Source: Echiichthys vipera
Taxonomy: Eukaryota > Chordata > Actinopteri > Perciformes > Trachinidae
Reading direction: 5' to 3'
Assembly (NCBI GenBank): GCA_963691815.1
Contig: OY829650.1
Span: 6,769,527 to 6,833,526 of the forward strand
DNA length: 64,000 nucleotides
Both the position numbers and the translations under genes were made by a program. The notes under the pieces were generated by a model that had not been told where the DNA came from, made no database searches, and saw nothing but the letters and a program-made list of their open reading frames with translations. This document shows, piece by piece, positions 54,241-64,000 of this stretch (positions are counted from its first letter, which is position 1; each line of letters begins with the position of its first letter).

Positions 54241-57200
54241 CTGCATTGAAGGAGACAGAGGTCGAGGGAAATGTGAATAGACAAAAGGTTGATGGAGGAA
54301 TGAATCTTTATGAGATTTGCTAAATTAACTGCAATAAAACTCTTTCTAGGCCAGTTTGACACACAACAATGAAGCTGAATGGATTCTGATGTCCATCAAC
54401 TTAGTCCAGAATATTTTAATTGGAGAGTCGTAGCCAAAACATTTCTCAAACCACATGTAGTAAACCACTTTCTGATGAAGACACATCGATTAAAAACACA
54501 CCTGCAAGTATGTCTCCAGGGCCACCCACACATTCCATTTGCTGAGTTTCCTGCCCTCCTTAACATACTTGTCGACCAGATTCTTCCGTGCTGTTGCAGT
54601 CATAGATGAATGAGCCTGTATTTAATTGTTAAAGACACGTATTAAATATTATCATAAGTGTTCTTTTCATGCATATAATCAAAAGTGTTTTGTTCCAAAG
54701 AGTTGGGTCCAAAGTATGTGACAGCATGTCCGCACCAATTATATTTGACCCGTCCGGGGAAAGACTGATAAGACGTCACCTCCCTAGATAAACTGTTTGA
54801 AGCTTGTTGAGTAAGACCACCTGTGGCATTGTGGAAATCTTGAGTGGAAGATAAAACATGTATGTAACTGGTTAATGATTATTCATGTACTCTAATAAAA
54901 AGACACGGAGGGGGAGCGGACAGGAGAAGAGAATCTGCAGAGGGACAAGCCAGGGAGAGCTTGTCTCTGGTCTCTGACTTGTGATTGAAAGGGGTTACTT
55001 TTGTAGAGGAAGTAACCAGGAGTCTGCAAAGACTGTGCACAGCGAAGTCTGGCGGAAAAACCTGCCGTTGGACAAAGACCACCTTTCAACGTGGCCAGAC
55101 GGACCCCTCATCCATCCTTTAAACGCAGTAAACGAGATCCGAGCCAGGAAAGGGGAGACATTCATCACGAAAAGGTCAGAGACCTCCTCTCTTCTCCGTG
55201 TCGACACGTAAAAAGTCTCTGGTCTCTGACTTGTGATTGAAAGGGGTTACTTTTGTAGAGGAAGTAACCAGGAGTCTCTGAGTGTTGTTTTGTCAAGACA
55301 ACAGAAAATATTATTGACATTAATACATTAAACTCATTATATTATATTGTTAACCAAGGGAAATAACAGGACTGACAAACAATGAGATGACTGAAAAATG
55401 CTCTGTTGTACTGATATTTGCAAAACATAATTACACTTAGAGACATATTATCGAGTATACACTGGACATTAAAATTAGAGAACAGATTATAAATACTTTT
55501 ATTTATTTTGATTTATTGATTGATTTATTCTGAAAGACTGTTTTTTTTTATTGTTCAGAATTTGATGGAATATACTCGTGCTGTCCTAGCATGTTTTTGT
55601 TGAAATAACCAAGGCACTTAAACAAAAAGCTTTATTTTGTAAAGAAATAAAATAAATAATGTTTTTTAGGGCTATAGGATTCAAACATGAATAGGAAGTG
55701 TATAGGCCACAGCTTTGAATGACTTCAGCACATCTGCGGACACAGGACATCACTAGTTTCTCACATTGCTCTGGTTTGATCTTGGTCCATTCTTCTTCCA
55801 CAGTTCAGTAACTGTAGTGGGTTTCTTAGCCATTAATTTGTTGCCAAGGGTTTTCCAGAGATTCTCTATGAGGTTAAGTTTTGGACTGTGGGCTGGCCTC
55901 TTCATTGTTTTAATATTCTTAGCTTAAAGGAACTGCATAACTACTGCTTTACTAGCATGTTTTTTCTGGCTCAGTTTTTTTTTTCACAAAATAAAGTTTT
56001 GTTGTAGTGCCATTGATAATGGCAAAACAGTAAAAAATAAGAATATTTCAGAATAAATCAAGTATGTACAATTTGTTCACTACTTTTGATCTCCATTGTA
56101 AATAAATCTGATTAACTCCACCTTTGCTCTGTTGAGCCCCAGCACCTCCTCATGCACATACACTGTCCACAGATTGCATGTGGCCTCCGTGGTGTGTGAT
56201 GGGAACTCCCAGCAACTTCTCTGTTGATTGTGTCCAAGTTCATGAATTTCTCCCCACAAGCCTTCAGTCCTGGCATCACCTGGTCTGAAAAGCTCAGGGG
56301 CTGAAGGTGTTGATATCATGATAGGATAGCCTGCATGCATCCAACCTGGACGGAGAGAAAGACCATCAGTGTAGCTCTACAGTTCCAAAGATATGGCAAT
56401 GCACTTTAAGAGTGTGATTTCCCAAACTTGGTCCCTGGCGTTAGGAGACGAGATTCCGTTTGTGAACTCAGTCACTGTGATGAGCTAACATTAGAGTTGG
56501 CTTCTTGTCTAAATCGTCAACATTTTTGTCCTCGTCAATTTTACATTATTTTTCCACTGTAGATATTAGAATTGCACAGTAAGTACGTTGGATCCGGGAC
56601 TTAGACTGAAATATTCAGTTTTAAATGTTTAAATAATAGAGACAGCATTCCTCTTTAACAGCACCTACAGTGGATCATCAATCAAAACTTACCGGCAGAA
56701 ATCTCCACATCTGCTACCATGCGTTCTTTGCGGGGAAATTTGCGGGGTATGGCAGCCAGATCTGCTATGCCGTTCATGATGTTATTCCAAAGCGCTTCCA
56801 CCTCATCTACACGCTCCAGGTCTCGAATAACATCAGATGGAACAGTTAAGATGATGTTGTCGAATTCAAACTCTGCCCATGGCGCGGGAGCTTTGCGCTG
56901 CAATGACCAATCAGCTGCTGTTGTCACACCTGAAACGAAGAAAGGGTGGTTCTTCTGGTGAAACAAAACCGAACTTTGAATTATTGTAACAATTTGTCAA
57001 AAGCCCCAGGCAGTTAGGCAAACAGGTTCATAACTAATGCATTATGTGCTTTAGATTCAGGTTGTGACACACACTCACCAGTCTTGTAATATGGAGCAAG
57101 CACAGCCTTCTGCACTATGACCTCGGCCCCCTCCACCTTTATGTTGGCTGGAGCCAACAGGTATATGAGTCCTCCCCACAGATTCGACACCTGCATCTCC

Positions 57201-60200
57201 TTTGAGGTAATAGGGAATCGCTCATAAACACGTGGCGCTCTGTACAGTTCTTCATGCTCCAACTCGTCTGTATGACAACTTATCTGGATCTGAGGAAGAA
57301 ATGGAATATGTGGGACAGAAAAGTATAAATAAATAGAGGCATGAAAAAACAGTATGTAACAATATAATTTTGTATTTCCAGCAATGAATAGTAAGCTGCA
57401 CAAGATCTTATTAAACAGTAAATCAAATGGCCATACAATGTAAAAGGGTTGATCATAATATTTATATATTAGGTCCATGATATGTCTGATATACAACCCC
57501 CAATTCCAATGATGTAAGGACATTGGCCCTCATTTACCAAATGAACGTACGGCAGAAAAACGTGCGTACGACCATTTCCTGGCAAACCTTGGCATTTATC
57601 AATTTGGACGTGAGCGGGAGCTACGATCAAATCTCACGTCCGGTCTGAGATGGTGTACGCAAATTTCAGCCTGTGCATTTGCGGTGCAGCACAGCAAAAT
57701 CTGGCTGAAAATAATTAACAAACATCAGCTGTCATTAAGCATAAGCAGTCACGTATTAAGAACAGATACAAACGGATTCTTAAAACGAATAACAAAAAAA
57801 AAATTGTGGTTGGAGCAATTGATTGTACTCATCCATCCATGAATGATAATGCATTCATCAATCGCAAAAACTACCACTCGAAAAATGTACAGGTCATTCG
57901 TGATGCCAAGCTCTCGCTTTTAAATGTGGTGGCCAGGTGGCCAGGGGAGACACACGATTCTTTTATATTTCAAAACAGCTCGGTTCCAGCCCCCCGCGAC
58001 CCCGACAGGGACAAGCGGTTGAAGATAAATAAGTGAATGAATTAATGTGTTGGCGCGCGGCTGCAGCAAGACGCACTGCAGAGCCAAAGTCATCTCCTCT
58101 GTAAGTGGCTGCCCTCGATAAATTGCATTATATCAAACAAGGTATCAGATGATTAACATCTTGGTATGGTTCTTCTAGGTGACAAAGGTTATCCTCTAAA
58201 GGAATACCTAATAACCCCGCTGGCAAACCCCGCTACAGAGCAGGAGCGCAGGTTCAGCAGTGTGCACACACGCACACGGGTCGCAGTGGAGCGCTGCTTC
58301 GGGTTGACTGCCTCCGTTATTCTTTTCCATACAGCGTTTTAATGGGCCCCTTTTATTCCACTCTTAAGACCTTCCATCTTTATTTTGTGTGTGTCGGAAA
58401 AGTTTCTTTTCTTCCAGTGTTTCTCCTCTACATGTTTGACCTCAGTGGGCGAGGCCTCCGAACCAGGAATATTTAAGGGCGTAACATGTTAATGACGATC
58501 GAATTCAGCCACCGCATTTATCAAGGCCCGCTCATTCGTACGCTGAGATTGGTCAGATACGAATGTTTCATAAATCACATGTGGGTCCTTTCCTACGACC
58601 AATTCTGCGCCCGTTTTTACGCAAGATTGATAAATGAGGGCCATTGTGTTGAAAATTCTATCCAACCTATATTCACTTTAATACACCACGAAGACAAGAT
58701 TTTTAATTTTCTAACTGATAAACTTAATTGATTTTTTGATTGACAGTGTCCCAACTTAATTGGAATCGGTCGGTACTTCATTAATAAATTGCTTGCTCAA
58801 TGAAAATAAATAGACGTGTCATTGCTATGCAGATTGGATGAGATAAAATTGTGATTTGGGGCTATATTGATGAAATGGACTTGACTTGAGTTGAATTGGC
58901 AGCATGAATTAGCAGAACATTGACAAAAACACAATGCACTTAAAAAATGATTTGACTTTGTGTACTGTACCGTCCAGCTCTTGTTGATGATGTTTGCTGG
59001 CATTATCATCTCGGTCTTCATACCAGGACGGAGGTACAGACCTGTACTGATCCACTCTTCCTCTTCGGACACTAACACAGAGCAGCAAACATTATACTCA
59101 GCGGTGCATGTAAGCCACAAAATAGATTTTACATTCTTCAAGGTAATGCAATATAATGCCACACACAAATTAAACTATACTTGTACACAGAAAAATTACA
59201 GGGCTGAATGTTTATCTGATAATGATTTTACATATTTGTTCTCAACTGTGGTCTGACCTTCTGTATTAACATTAATCTTGATTCTTTGGTTTTCAACAAC
59301 TGGCATCAAGGGGTTATCCTTGATGAGGAAGGGCAGGATGGCTTCAGGATCACGGGATGCATTAAATAACTCTTTCCCCATACTGAGGAGAAAATGGTCT
59401 TTGGGATCCTTCGTAGAGTTCTTCCTACTCACCTTGAAACAAAATAAATATCTTTAGTTATAAAACAAATCCCTGTAACGCAACCTAATCGGTTGAAATC
59501 AGGAAAGGACATCCGCCCAAAGGGCATGATCCACCTGAGGGATAAAATTCCCCCATTTGCAACTGCTATATGCACTATTTTCAAGCCATTTGATGATGGA
59601 ATACCTAAAAATATGTACATCATTTGGGAAAAACATAATAGTTAGAAAACAGTTAGAGCCAACATGCTATTTGGTATGCAATTGTTTGCCAAATGTCTTC
59701 ATCATTCTGAAACCATAACACAGCAAATGCTGAGGATGACTTATTTTGTCATTGACGATGTTAGGGTGGACCTATAGATGGTGGTATTTTCCCAGCATTA
59801 GAACTTAGATTTAATCACAGACTAAAAAGTCATTAATTTCCTACCTGTGGGATACCAGACTTCTTCATCACTTCAGTGAGGATGGACAGCACATGTGTGT
59901 AGGAGTGGCTGTTATAGGCCTTCATGCTCAAAAAGTGGGTACATTCAGCGGCCAGTTTTTTAAGGTGTGTCTTCTCCTGCTTGGTAAGTTCTTTGCCCTG
60001 GATAATATGAGCAGCAAAGCGATGAAGAAGGTTCCGGAAGTGGTCTGTGTCTTTCAGGACCTGGCTAGGCACAGGTGCTTTGTAGATATGTCGTTCATTC
60101 ATGTCCCCCAACACACTTAAACCCATTTTGTTCAGGATCTTGTTTCCTGAAACACACAATAATACATTGCAAATGTGTAAAAGAAAGATAAGAAAGATAT

Positions 60201-62144
60201 ATACTATACTATACTATATATATACTCATTTATATTTCCTCCCATAGTAATCATGGTATACCATGTGATCAAGGTGAACACTGAGTAAGATCATATGCAC
60301 TCAGATTGACTTGGATATCAGATATAATGACTCACAGATTCAAGACTGGTGCGAATCCAGCATATAATTTAAACCCCATCTCTACCCATCCACCTTTACT
60401 ATATAGAGATTTGACATTAAAAATGTGTTACATTTAGCACTGTGGAAATCCCAATGTGTATGCGTATATCATATATGAAATATGAAATATATGAAATAAA
60501 AATATTGTGCCACATTCTCATACCTGGGTAATCTCTCATTGGGTGTTTAGTAGGGTGTGTATTAACCCAGTTCCACGCATGCCCACCAAGCAGCAGTCCT
60601 CCTCCCTCTGCTACAAAGTCTTGGATTTCCTCCACACCCTCATAGTATGTTGAACAAACATATACACTGAGGTCTTTCCTGTAATTTGTCTCCTCAAATT
60701 TCATCCCTGACTCGCTGAGATAGGTGTAGTCTGGCTGAACACCAATGACCCCTTTCCGGCCTTGGTCCAACCAACCAATGGCATTCTTCCAGAATGGAGC
60801 CAGTCTCTGCAATGAAAGGGGTTGTTTCAAAAGAGAACACAAGAAGTCATGTGAAGTGGTTTGGCAGATCCATATGCTACTAGTGGCATTAAGATAAAAA
60901 CTTTCACCAGCAATTACATGACAGTATTTCAGACCTGATACACAAGCCACACAAGTAAATGTTTACTATGTGCTCAATGTATCTTTTTCTCTCTGTTAAT
61001 TTAAAGTAATCATAGGAACATTTATATATTCAGACTGCACCTCTGATTTTATAAACCAATCATGTGTGACCACCATGACTCGTCCCAGCCCATAGTAGCC
61101 TCCTGCCAGAAATGTCCATCCATCATTATGGATGATGGGAAAGGCCAGTGGGCCGTGGATCAGAATCTTCGAAGTTGATGTATCACTGACGTCAAACTCT
61201 GAAATTCCCTGGAGTAAGAACTCCAGGTCATCCTTAAAATCCTTACCAACACTGCATTAGGGACAAGAGTGGGGAGAGTTAGACACAGAGGGAGATGGGT
61301 GGAGCAGAAAGTTCAACCTGAATGGACGTCTATCGCCATGCACTGTATCGATATTCTTTAAATCACTTTTCAGTTGGCTGATTTAGTTTCTCAATTAAAC
61401 TGAATAATCATATAATTAAATTTGAGTGAGTTGCTTTCAACTTTTTTACATTTTAAAAGATAAGCCACAGATATGAAATGGAGGAGGAGTATATACTTAC
61501 CCTAAGGCCATCCAGGAGGATGGCACCTTAGGTTGGACAGGCAGGATCTCTGCCTCACCCTGATGCTCAGAGAAGTAGATCCCTGCCACAGCAGAAACCT
61601 TATTTCCCTCAAACTGTAGCAGTGTGTTCTCCTTAGGGTGCTTTTTAGCCCAGCTCCATGCCTGCCCTGCTATCAGCACTCCTCCTCCAGCTTTCATAAA
61701 TGCTACCAGGGCTTTCCCATCTACCCCTACACTGTAGGCATCTGTCACATACACACCAACCTTCAGATTGTTACTAAAGCCCCCAACAACTTTGGCCTGG
61801 AAGCTGGATTTGCTGAGGCTATCAGCGACTGCCTTGATGTTTTTTTGGACCCCAACTGACTGACTTTCAGATCCATCTCCTCTGAGCCAGGTCAGAGCGT
61901 TCTCTACCAGAGCTGGAAAGGCGGCTAGGTAGCCCTCATGTCCCAGGACCACAATCCTTCCACGGCCGTACAAAGAGGCTGCCATCAGGACCTGGCCTCG
62001 GCTGTTTACCGCTAAAGGAAAGGTATGGTCTCCAGTTAGCACCAGGTTACTGGGAACACTGGTGCCACGGAGGTCCAGCTCTTTCAAGCCTTTCATCAGG
62101 GCCATGTAGGCCCCTTCATGGTAGGACTGAGTGGGGGTGGTCAT
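53998..62144 (-). CDS. tcaf: TRPM8 channel-associated factor homologue (TCAF/FAM115), M60-like domain, spliced CDS
   Basis: Eleven exons on the - strand (62144-61501, 61251-61041, 60806-60524, 60146-59845, 59432-59258, 59071-58971, 57289-57079, 56929-56693, 56345-56122, 54615-54502, 54240-53998) join in phase to 914 aa, close to the roughly 920 aa of mammalian TCAF1/2. The N-terminal half has two related modules: YGRGRIVVLGHEGYL with GGGVLIAGQAWSWAKKHP (residues 1-215), and YGLGRVMVVTHDW with GGGLLLGGHAWNWV (216-400). The C-terminal half is the M60-like gluzincin domain with HELGH at 756-760 and TTEATCNLW after it; E775 is the likely third ligand. Family knowledge: mammalian TCAFs bind TRPM8 and change its trafficking and gating. 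Whether any TCAF is a peptidase is not established to my knowledge. The frame is intact. Confidence 0.93.
54502..54615 (-). CDS. tcaf: tcaf coding exon 10
   Basis: 38 codons beginning AHSSMTATARKNLVDKYVKE and ending WNVWVALETYLQ. The acceptor is TAAATACAG and the donor GTGTGTTT. Confidence 0.94.
54963..55277. repeat. 63-bp perfect direct repeat pair
   Basis: The segments 54963-55025 and 55215-55277 are identical over 63 bp (starting GTCTCTGGTCTCTGACTTG). They lie in tcaf intron 9, 252 bp apart. The spacer contains a short open frame I cannot identify. Confidence 0.9.
55457..55960 (-). mobile_element. Tc1/mariner-like transposon remnant
   Basis: On the - strand it encodes, in more than one frame, pieces matching the C terminus of Tc1 transposase: RPAHSPKLNLIENLWKTLGN with MAKKPTTVTELW, and EEEWTKIKPEQCEKLVMSC with RRCAEVIQS. 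An AGAATGG junction suggests a frameshift, and there are substitutions in the usual WPAQSPDLNPIE motif. The left end CACTGGACATTAAAATTAGA resembles a Tc1 terminus next to TA. The element is deleted and dead. It lies in tcaf intron 9. Confidence 0.75.
56122..56345 (-). CDS. tcaf: tcaf coding exon 9: zinc-site exon
   Basis: Encodes WMHAGYPIMISTP, then LWGEIHELGHNQQR and TTEATCNLWTVYVHEEVLGL. The donor is AAAG|GTGGAG. It holds the complete HEXXH...E motif. Confidence 0.95.
56693..56929 (-). CDS. tcaf: tcaf coding exon 8
   Basis: Encodes VTTAADWSLQRKAPAPWAEF and then DNIILTVPSDVIRDLE through VADVEISA. The acceptor is TCGTTTCAG and the donor GTAAGTTT. Confidence 0.95.
57079..57289 (-). CDS. tcaf: tcaf coding exon 7
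   Basis: Encodes IQISCHTDELEHEELYRAPR through LWGGLIYLLAP and APYYKTG. The acceptor is TTCTTCCTCAG and the donor GTGAGTGT. Confidence 0.95.
57806..57985 (+). pseudogene. HARBI1-like DDE transposase fragment
   Basis: Matches the middle of Harbinger transposases (AIDCTH and WPGETHDSFIFQNS, each with an acidic catalytic residue). It is cut off by an L2-like tail at 57986. It is too short to be functional. Confidence 0.85.
57986..58043 (+). repeat. L2-like 3' tail nested in the Harbinger relic
   Basis: CCAGCCCCCCGCGACCCCGA followed by AGCGGTTGAAGATAAATAAG is the terminal segment of the fish L2-tailed repeat. It is fused directly to the transposase fragment. Confidence 0.75.
58971..59071 (-). 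CDS. tcaf: tcaf coding exon 6
   Basis: Encodes SEEEEWISTGLYLRPGMKTE and then MIMPANIINKSWT, matching the WMSTGLYIPG region of mammalian TCAF. The acceptor is TGTGTTAG and the donor GTACAGTA. Confidence 0.93.
59258..59432 (-). CDS. tcaf: tcaf coding exon 5
   Basis: Encodes VSRKNSTKDPKDHFLLSMGK through KINVNTE. The acceptor is the less common TTTCAAG and the donor GTCAGACC. Confidence 0.9.
59845..60146 (-). CDS. tcaf: tcaf coding exon 4
   Basis: Begins GNKILNKMGLSVLGDMNERH and ends MKKSGIPQ. The acceptor is GTGTTTCAG and the donor GTAGGAAA. Confidence 0.94.
60524..60806 (-). CDS. tcaf: tcaf coding exon 3
   Basis: Encodes RLAPFWKNAIGWLDQGRKG and the second GGGLLLGGHAWNWVNTHP module. The acceptor is TTCATTGCAG and the donor GTATGAGA. 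Confidence 0.94.
61041..61251 (-). CDS. tcaf: tcaf coding exon 2
   Basis: Encodes VGKDFKDDLEFLLQGISEFD through LGRVMVVTHDWFIKSE. The acceptor is CTAATGCAG and the donor GTGCAGTC. Confidence 0.93.
61501..62144 (-). CDS. tcaf: tcaf coding exon 1
   Basis: Starts ATG ACC ACC CCC (MTTPTQSYHEGAYMALMKGL) and ends MALG with donor GTAAGTAT. The acceptor upstream (ACCTTCAG at 62164 and above) leaves a 19-nt 5' UTR piece on this exon (62145-62163). It holds the first GGGVLIAGQAWSWA module. Confidence 0.94.
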
Positions 62145-62353
62145 GATGGGAAGGATCGATGGTCTGAAGGTTGGATGAAGAGATTAAAAGTTGTACTAAG
62201 ATGAATGTCAGTCAGGCTGTCCTGTGGTAACAGAAAGATTGTTGGCAGAGGTTAAATAACATGTTTTTAAATCTCCAATAAAACTATGGCATTAAAAAAA
62301 TGATTTACAATTGAGATGAAAAACACGACAGAAAAGTAAAAACTAACCTTTAC

Positions 62354-62408
62354 CTGAAAGTTAGTCTGGTCTTAATTTGATAGAGGCACAGCAGGTTTCA
62401 GCGAGAGA
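62354..62408 (-). other. tcaf: Inferred 5' non-coding exon of tcaf
   Basis: The donor ACTTTCAG|GTAAAGG fixes its 3' edge at 62354. The 5' edge is estimated from the TATA box. It splices to the acceptor at 62164-62165. Confidence 0.5.
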
Positions 62409-62434
62409 ACACTGATATTATAAAAGAAAGAGAG

Positions 62435-62441
62435 TTTTATA
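62435..62441 (-). promoter_or_regulatory. tcaf: TATA box of tcaf
   Basis: TATAAAA on the - strand, about 80 bp upstream of the predicted first-exon donor. Confidence 0.5.
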
Positions 62442-62924
62442 GAGAGAGAAAAGGAGAGGTGGGACTATTTGAAGGGAAGAGGACGGACTCGAATGAACTG
62501 CTGACACATGACACAACATGTTGCTGCACCAATCCTGTATCTGATTAGATTGTTTAGAGATTTTGCACAACACATTGCAAGATACAGCACGATATAATTA
62601 AAAATAAGTTGGGGTATAGTTATATGTATGAACAGTGCATAGTAGCTGTACAGTGTGTATCCTGAGAGTTTTAAAGTATACTTAAAATATTAAAAGTAAG
62701 AGTACTTGTCTGTGTATTTCATAATGCAATGGTCTATTATATTCAGGCAAGTGTGACCACTGTATATGTTGTAGATACAAAAATAGTACGGGTTTTAAAC
62801 AAGAATACTGCAGATGATAATTCGGATATCGTGGCAAACAATCTGGTATCAATTAATTGAAACGTTATTGTCCTTATTGTGATTGCCCTTTGACAGTTCA
62901 CACTTTGACTTACTAGTGAGTGAA

Positions 62925-63228
62925 GGCACGGTGGTGTAGTGATTAACACTGTCGCCTCACGGCGAGAAGGTTCCAGGTTCTTGTCCCGGCTGGGGCCTTT
63001 CTATGTGGAGTTTGCATGTACTCCCCGTGTCTGCGTAGGTTTTCTCCGGGTTCTCCGGTTTCCTCCCACAATCCAAAGACAAGCATGTGTTAGGTTAATT
63101 GATGACTCTAAAATTGCCCGTAGGTGTGAATGGTTGTCTGTCTCTGTGCGTCTCTATGTGCCCTGCGATAGACTGGCGTCCTGTCCAGGGTGTACCCCGC
63201 CTCACACCCGATGTCAGCTGGGATCGGC
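62925..63228 (+). repeat. SINE-like repeat with tRNA-like head and L2-like tail
   Basis: Begins GGCACGGTGGTGTAGTGATT, has an A-box-like TGGTGTAGTG and a B-box-like GGTTCTTGTCC (62976-62986). It continues GGGGCCTTTCTATGTGGAG and TGTCCAGGGTGTACCCCGCC. The 3' terminal tail is missing. It is not a tRNA gene: there is no cloverleaf beyond the promoter boxes. Confidence 0.75.
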
Positions 63229-64000
63229 TTTCTTCTCAGATAATACAATATTTACATCCCTATATGTACATTGAAAGCACTATTAGTTGCCTCCTGTTTT
63301 ACTGGGGTCTGTGTATCAATCCTGTCATAGCGTGACTACAGTGTAAGTCATGGTAGACATAATCCACAGTCCTCATTATGTAAAACTAGACAGAAAACAG
63401 CTGTCTATTCTGTAGTTTGGCAGAAGCCAATATGAGGCTTCTGTAGCGTGGATTTTTAATATACAAATGCAAAAGGCCCGTACAACCCCATCTTTGTTCA
63501 ATATAATTAAGACGGACAGATCATTTGAGAAACCTTTACATTCATCAGCTGCTTGTAGATTTCTAATGTTTGTTTGTCAGGTGTGAAGAGCAGATGTTGT
63601 CCTTATTGTCAATTCTCTTGCGACAGTTTAAAAAAAGAGCATCACTGTTCGCTCGTGGTGAACACCCAGCTGTGCAAGGGAATCTGTAATGGCTCACCCT
63701 CATCTATGATATATGATGTGTCATAAATGTCAAATATTTAATGTTCTAAATATCTAAATATTTACTTGTTTGCTGTTTGGCTAAAGTTTCACCTGGCATT
63801 AAGCACTGTCTGTTGTGAAATATTCCTTAAGAAACACTGGAGGATACCAATAAAGTCACAAAAAGAAGAGGGGGATTTGTGGTTTTCACAGGACAGTGAT
63901 GCTACAAACATGATCTTATAGAATATGATGCATTGCTGTAGATGAAACTGACCAACAGTATGGAGTAAAATTCAGTGCAATCTTATACATCTATAGCTTT
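63229..64000. other. Flanking sequence with no feature seen
   Basis: AT-rich unique-looking sequence. No exon, RNA gene or repeat family recognised. Confidence 0.5.

Larger units (their letters stand above)
57525..58642 (+). mobile_element. PIF/Harbinger transposon relic with TIRs and 3-bp TSD
   Basis: The ends GGCCCTCATTTACCAA (57525-57540) and TTGATAAATGAGGGCC (58627-58642) are near-perfect inverted repeats. ATT duplicates flank them (57522-57524 and 58643-58645). Inside, 57806-57985 encodes VVGAIDCTHPSMNDNAFINR with KNYHSKNVQVI and GETHDSFIFQNSSV, a fragment of the DDE_4/HARBI1-type transposase. Most of the gene is missing. It lies in tcaf intron 6. Confidence 0.88.

Noticed and set aside
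54981..55211. 76-aa ORF in the tcaf intron
   Set aside because: It overlaps the 63-bp direct repeat and matches no family I recognise; kept only as part of the repeat finding.
57014..57523. 169-aa ORF extending beyond tcaf exon 7
   Set aside because: Only 57079-57289 is exon; the N-terminal part is intron read-through upstream of a good CAG acceptor.
57806..58036. Possible HARBI1 host gene
   Set aside because: Only a short piece of the DDE domain remains, inside intact transposon termini, and it is truncated by another repeat.
62925..63000. Possible tRNA gene
   Set aside because: A- and B-box-like motifs are present but no cloverleaf can be folded; it is the head of a SINE-like element.

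Overview
The window is vertebrate genomic DNA, almost certainly from a ray-finned (teleost) fish. Coding sequence is split into short exons with GT-AG introns. Dinucleotide (TG/CA)n microsatellites are very abundant. The mobile DNA is of types familiar from teleosts: a SINE-like repeat with an L2-like tail, hAT palindromic MITEs, and PIF/Harbinger and Tc1 remnants. There are no bacterial-type operons and most long ORFs are microsatellite or repeat shadows.

Three protein-coding genes can be assembled exon by exon with matching splice phases. (1) dpf1 (neuronal BAF subunit BAF45b; d4 domain, C2H2 finger, tandem PHD fingers) lies on the + strand, 5673-33925. Eleven exons give 370 codons in one frame; the initiator exon is not found in the window. 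One intron is 16.7 kb and is filled with microsatellites, purine tracts and dispersed repeats. (2) A secreted DNA/RNA non-specific endonuclease of the ENDOD1-like fish family lies on the + strand, 47854-52099. It has five coding exons and 280 aa, with its own TATA box and poly(A) signal. (3) A TRPM8 channel-associated factor homologue (TCAF/FAM115, M60-like gluzincin fold) lies on the - strand, 62144 down to 53998. It has eleven coding exons and 914 aa, with a TATA box and upstream non-coding exon. Genes 2 and 3 converge and their poly(A) signals are about 0.7 kb apart.

Layout: 1-5672 upstream or first-intron sequence of dpf1; 5673-33925 dpf1; 33926-about 34505 its 3' UTR; 34506-47628 intergenic (repeats, a CCAAT/X-box site, two hAT palindromes, a perfect hairpin, a TTC triplet tract); 47629-52302 endonuclease; 53038-62441 TCAF gene, with a PIF/Harbinger relic, a Tc1 relic and a 63-bp direct repeat in its introns; 62442-64000 repeat-bearing flank.

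No wholly new gene system is evident. The observations most worth checking are regulatory. A dispersed repeat at the dpf1 locus carries a near-consensus RE1/REST site, and one copy is a clean nested insertion with target-site duplication. Four dpf1 3' splice sites have (TG)n tracts where the polypyrimidine tract should be. RFX X-box-like palindromes recur, two of the places also having a CCAAT box. The fish TCAF retains a complete HEXXH...E zinc motif.
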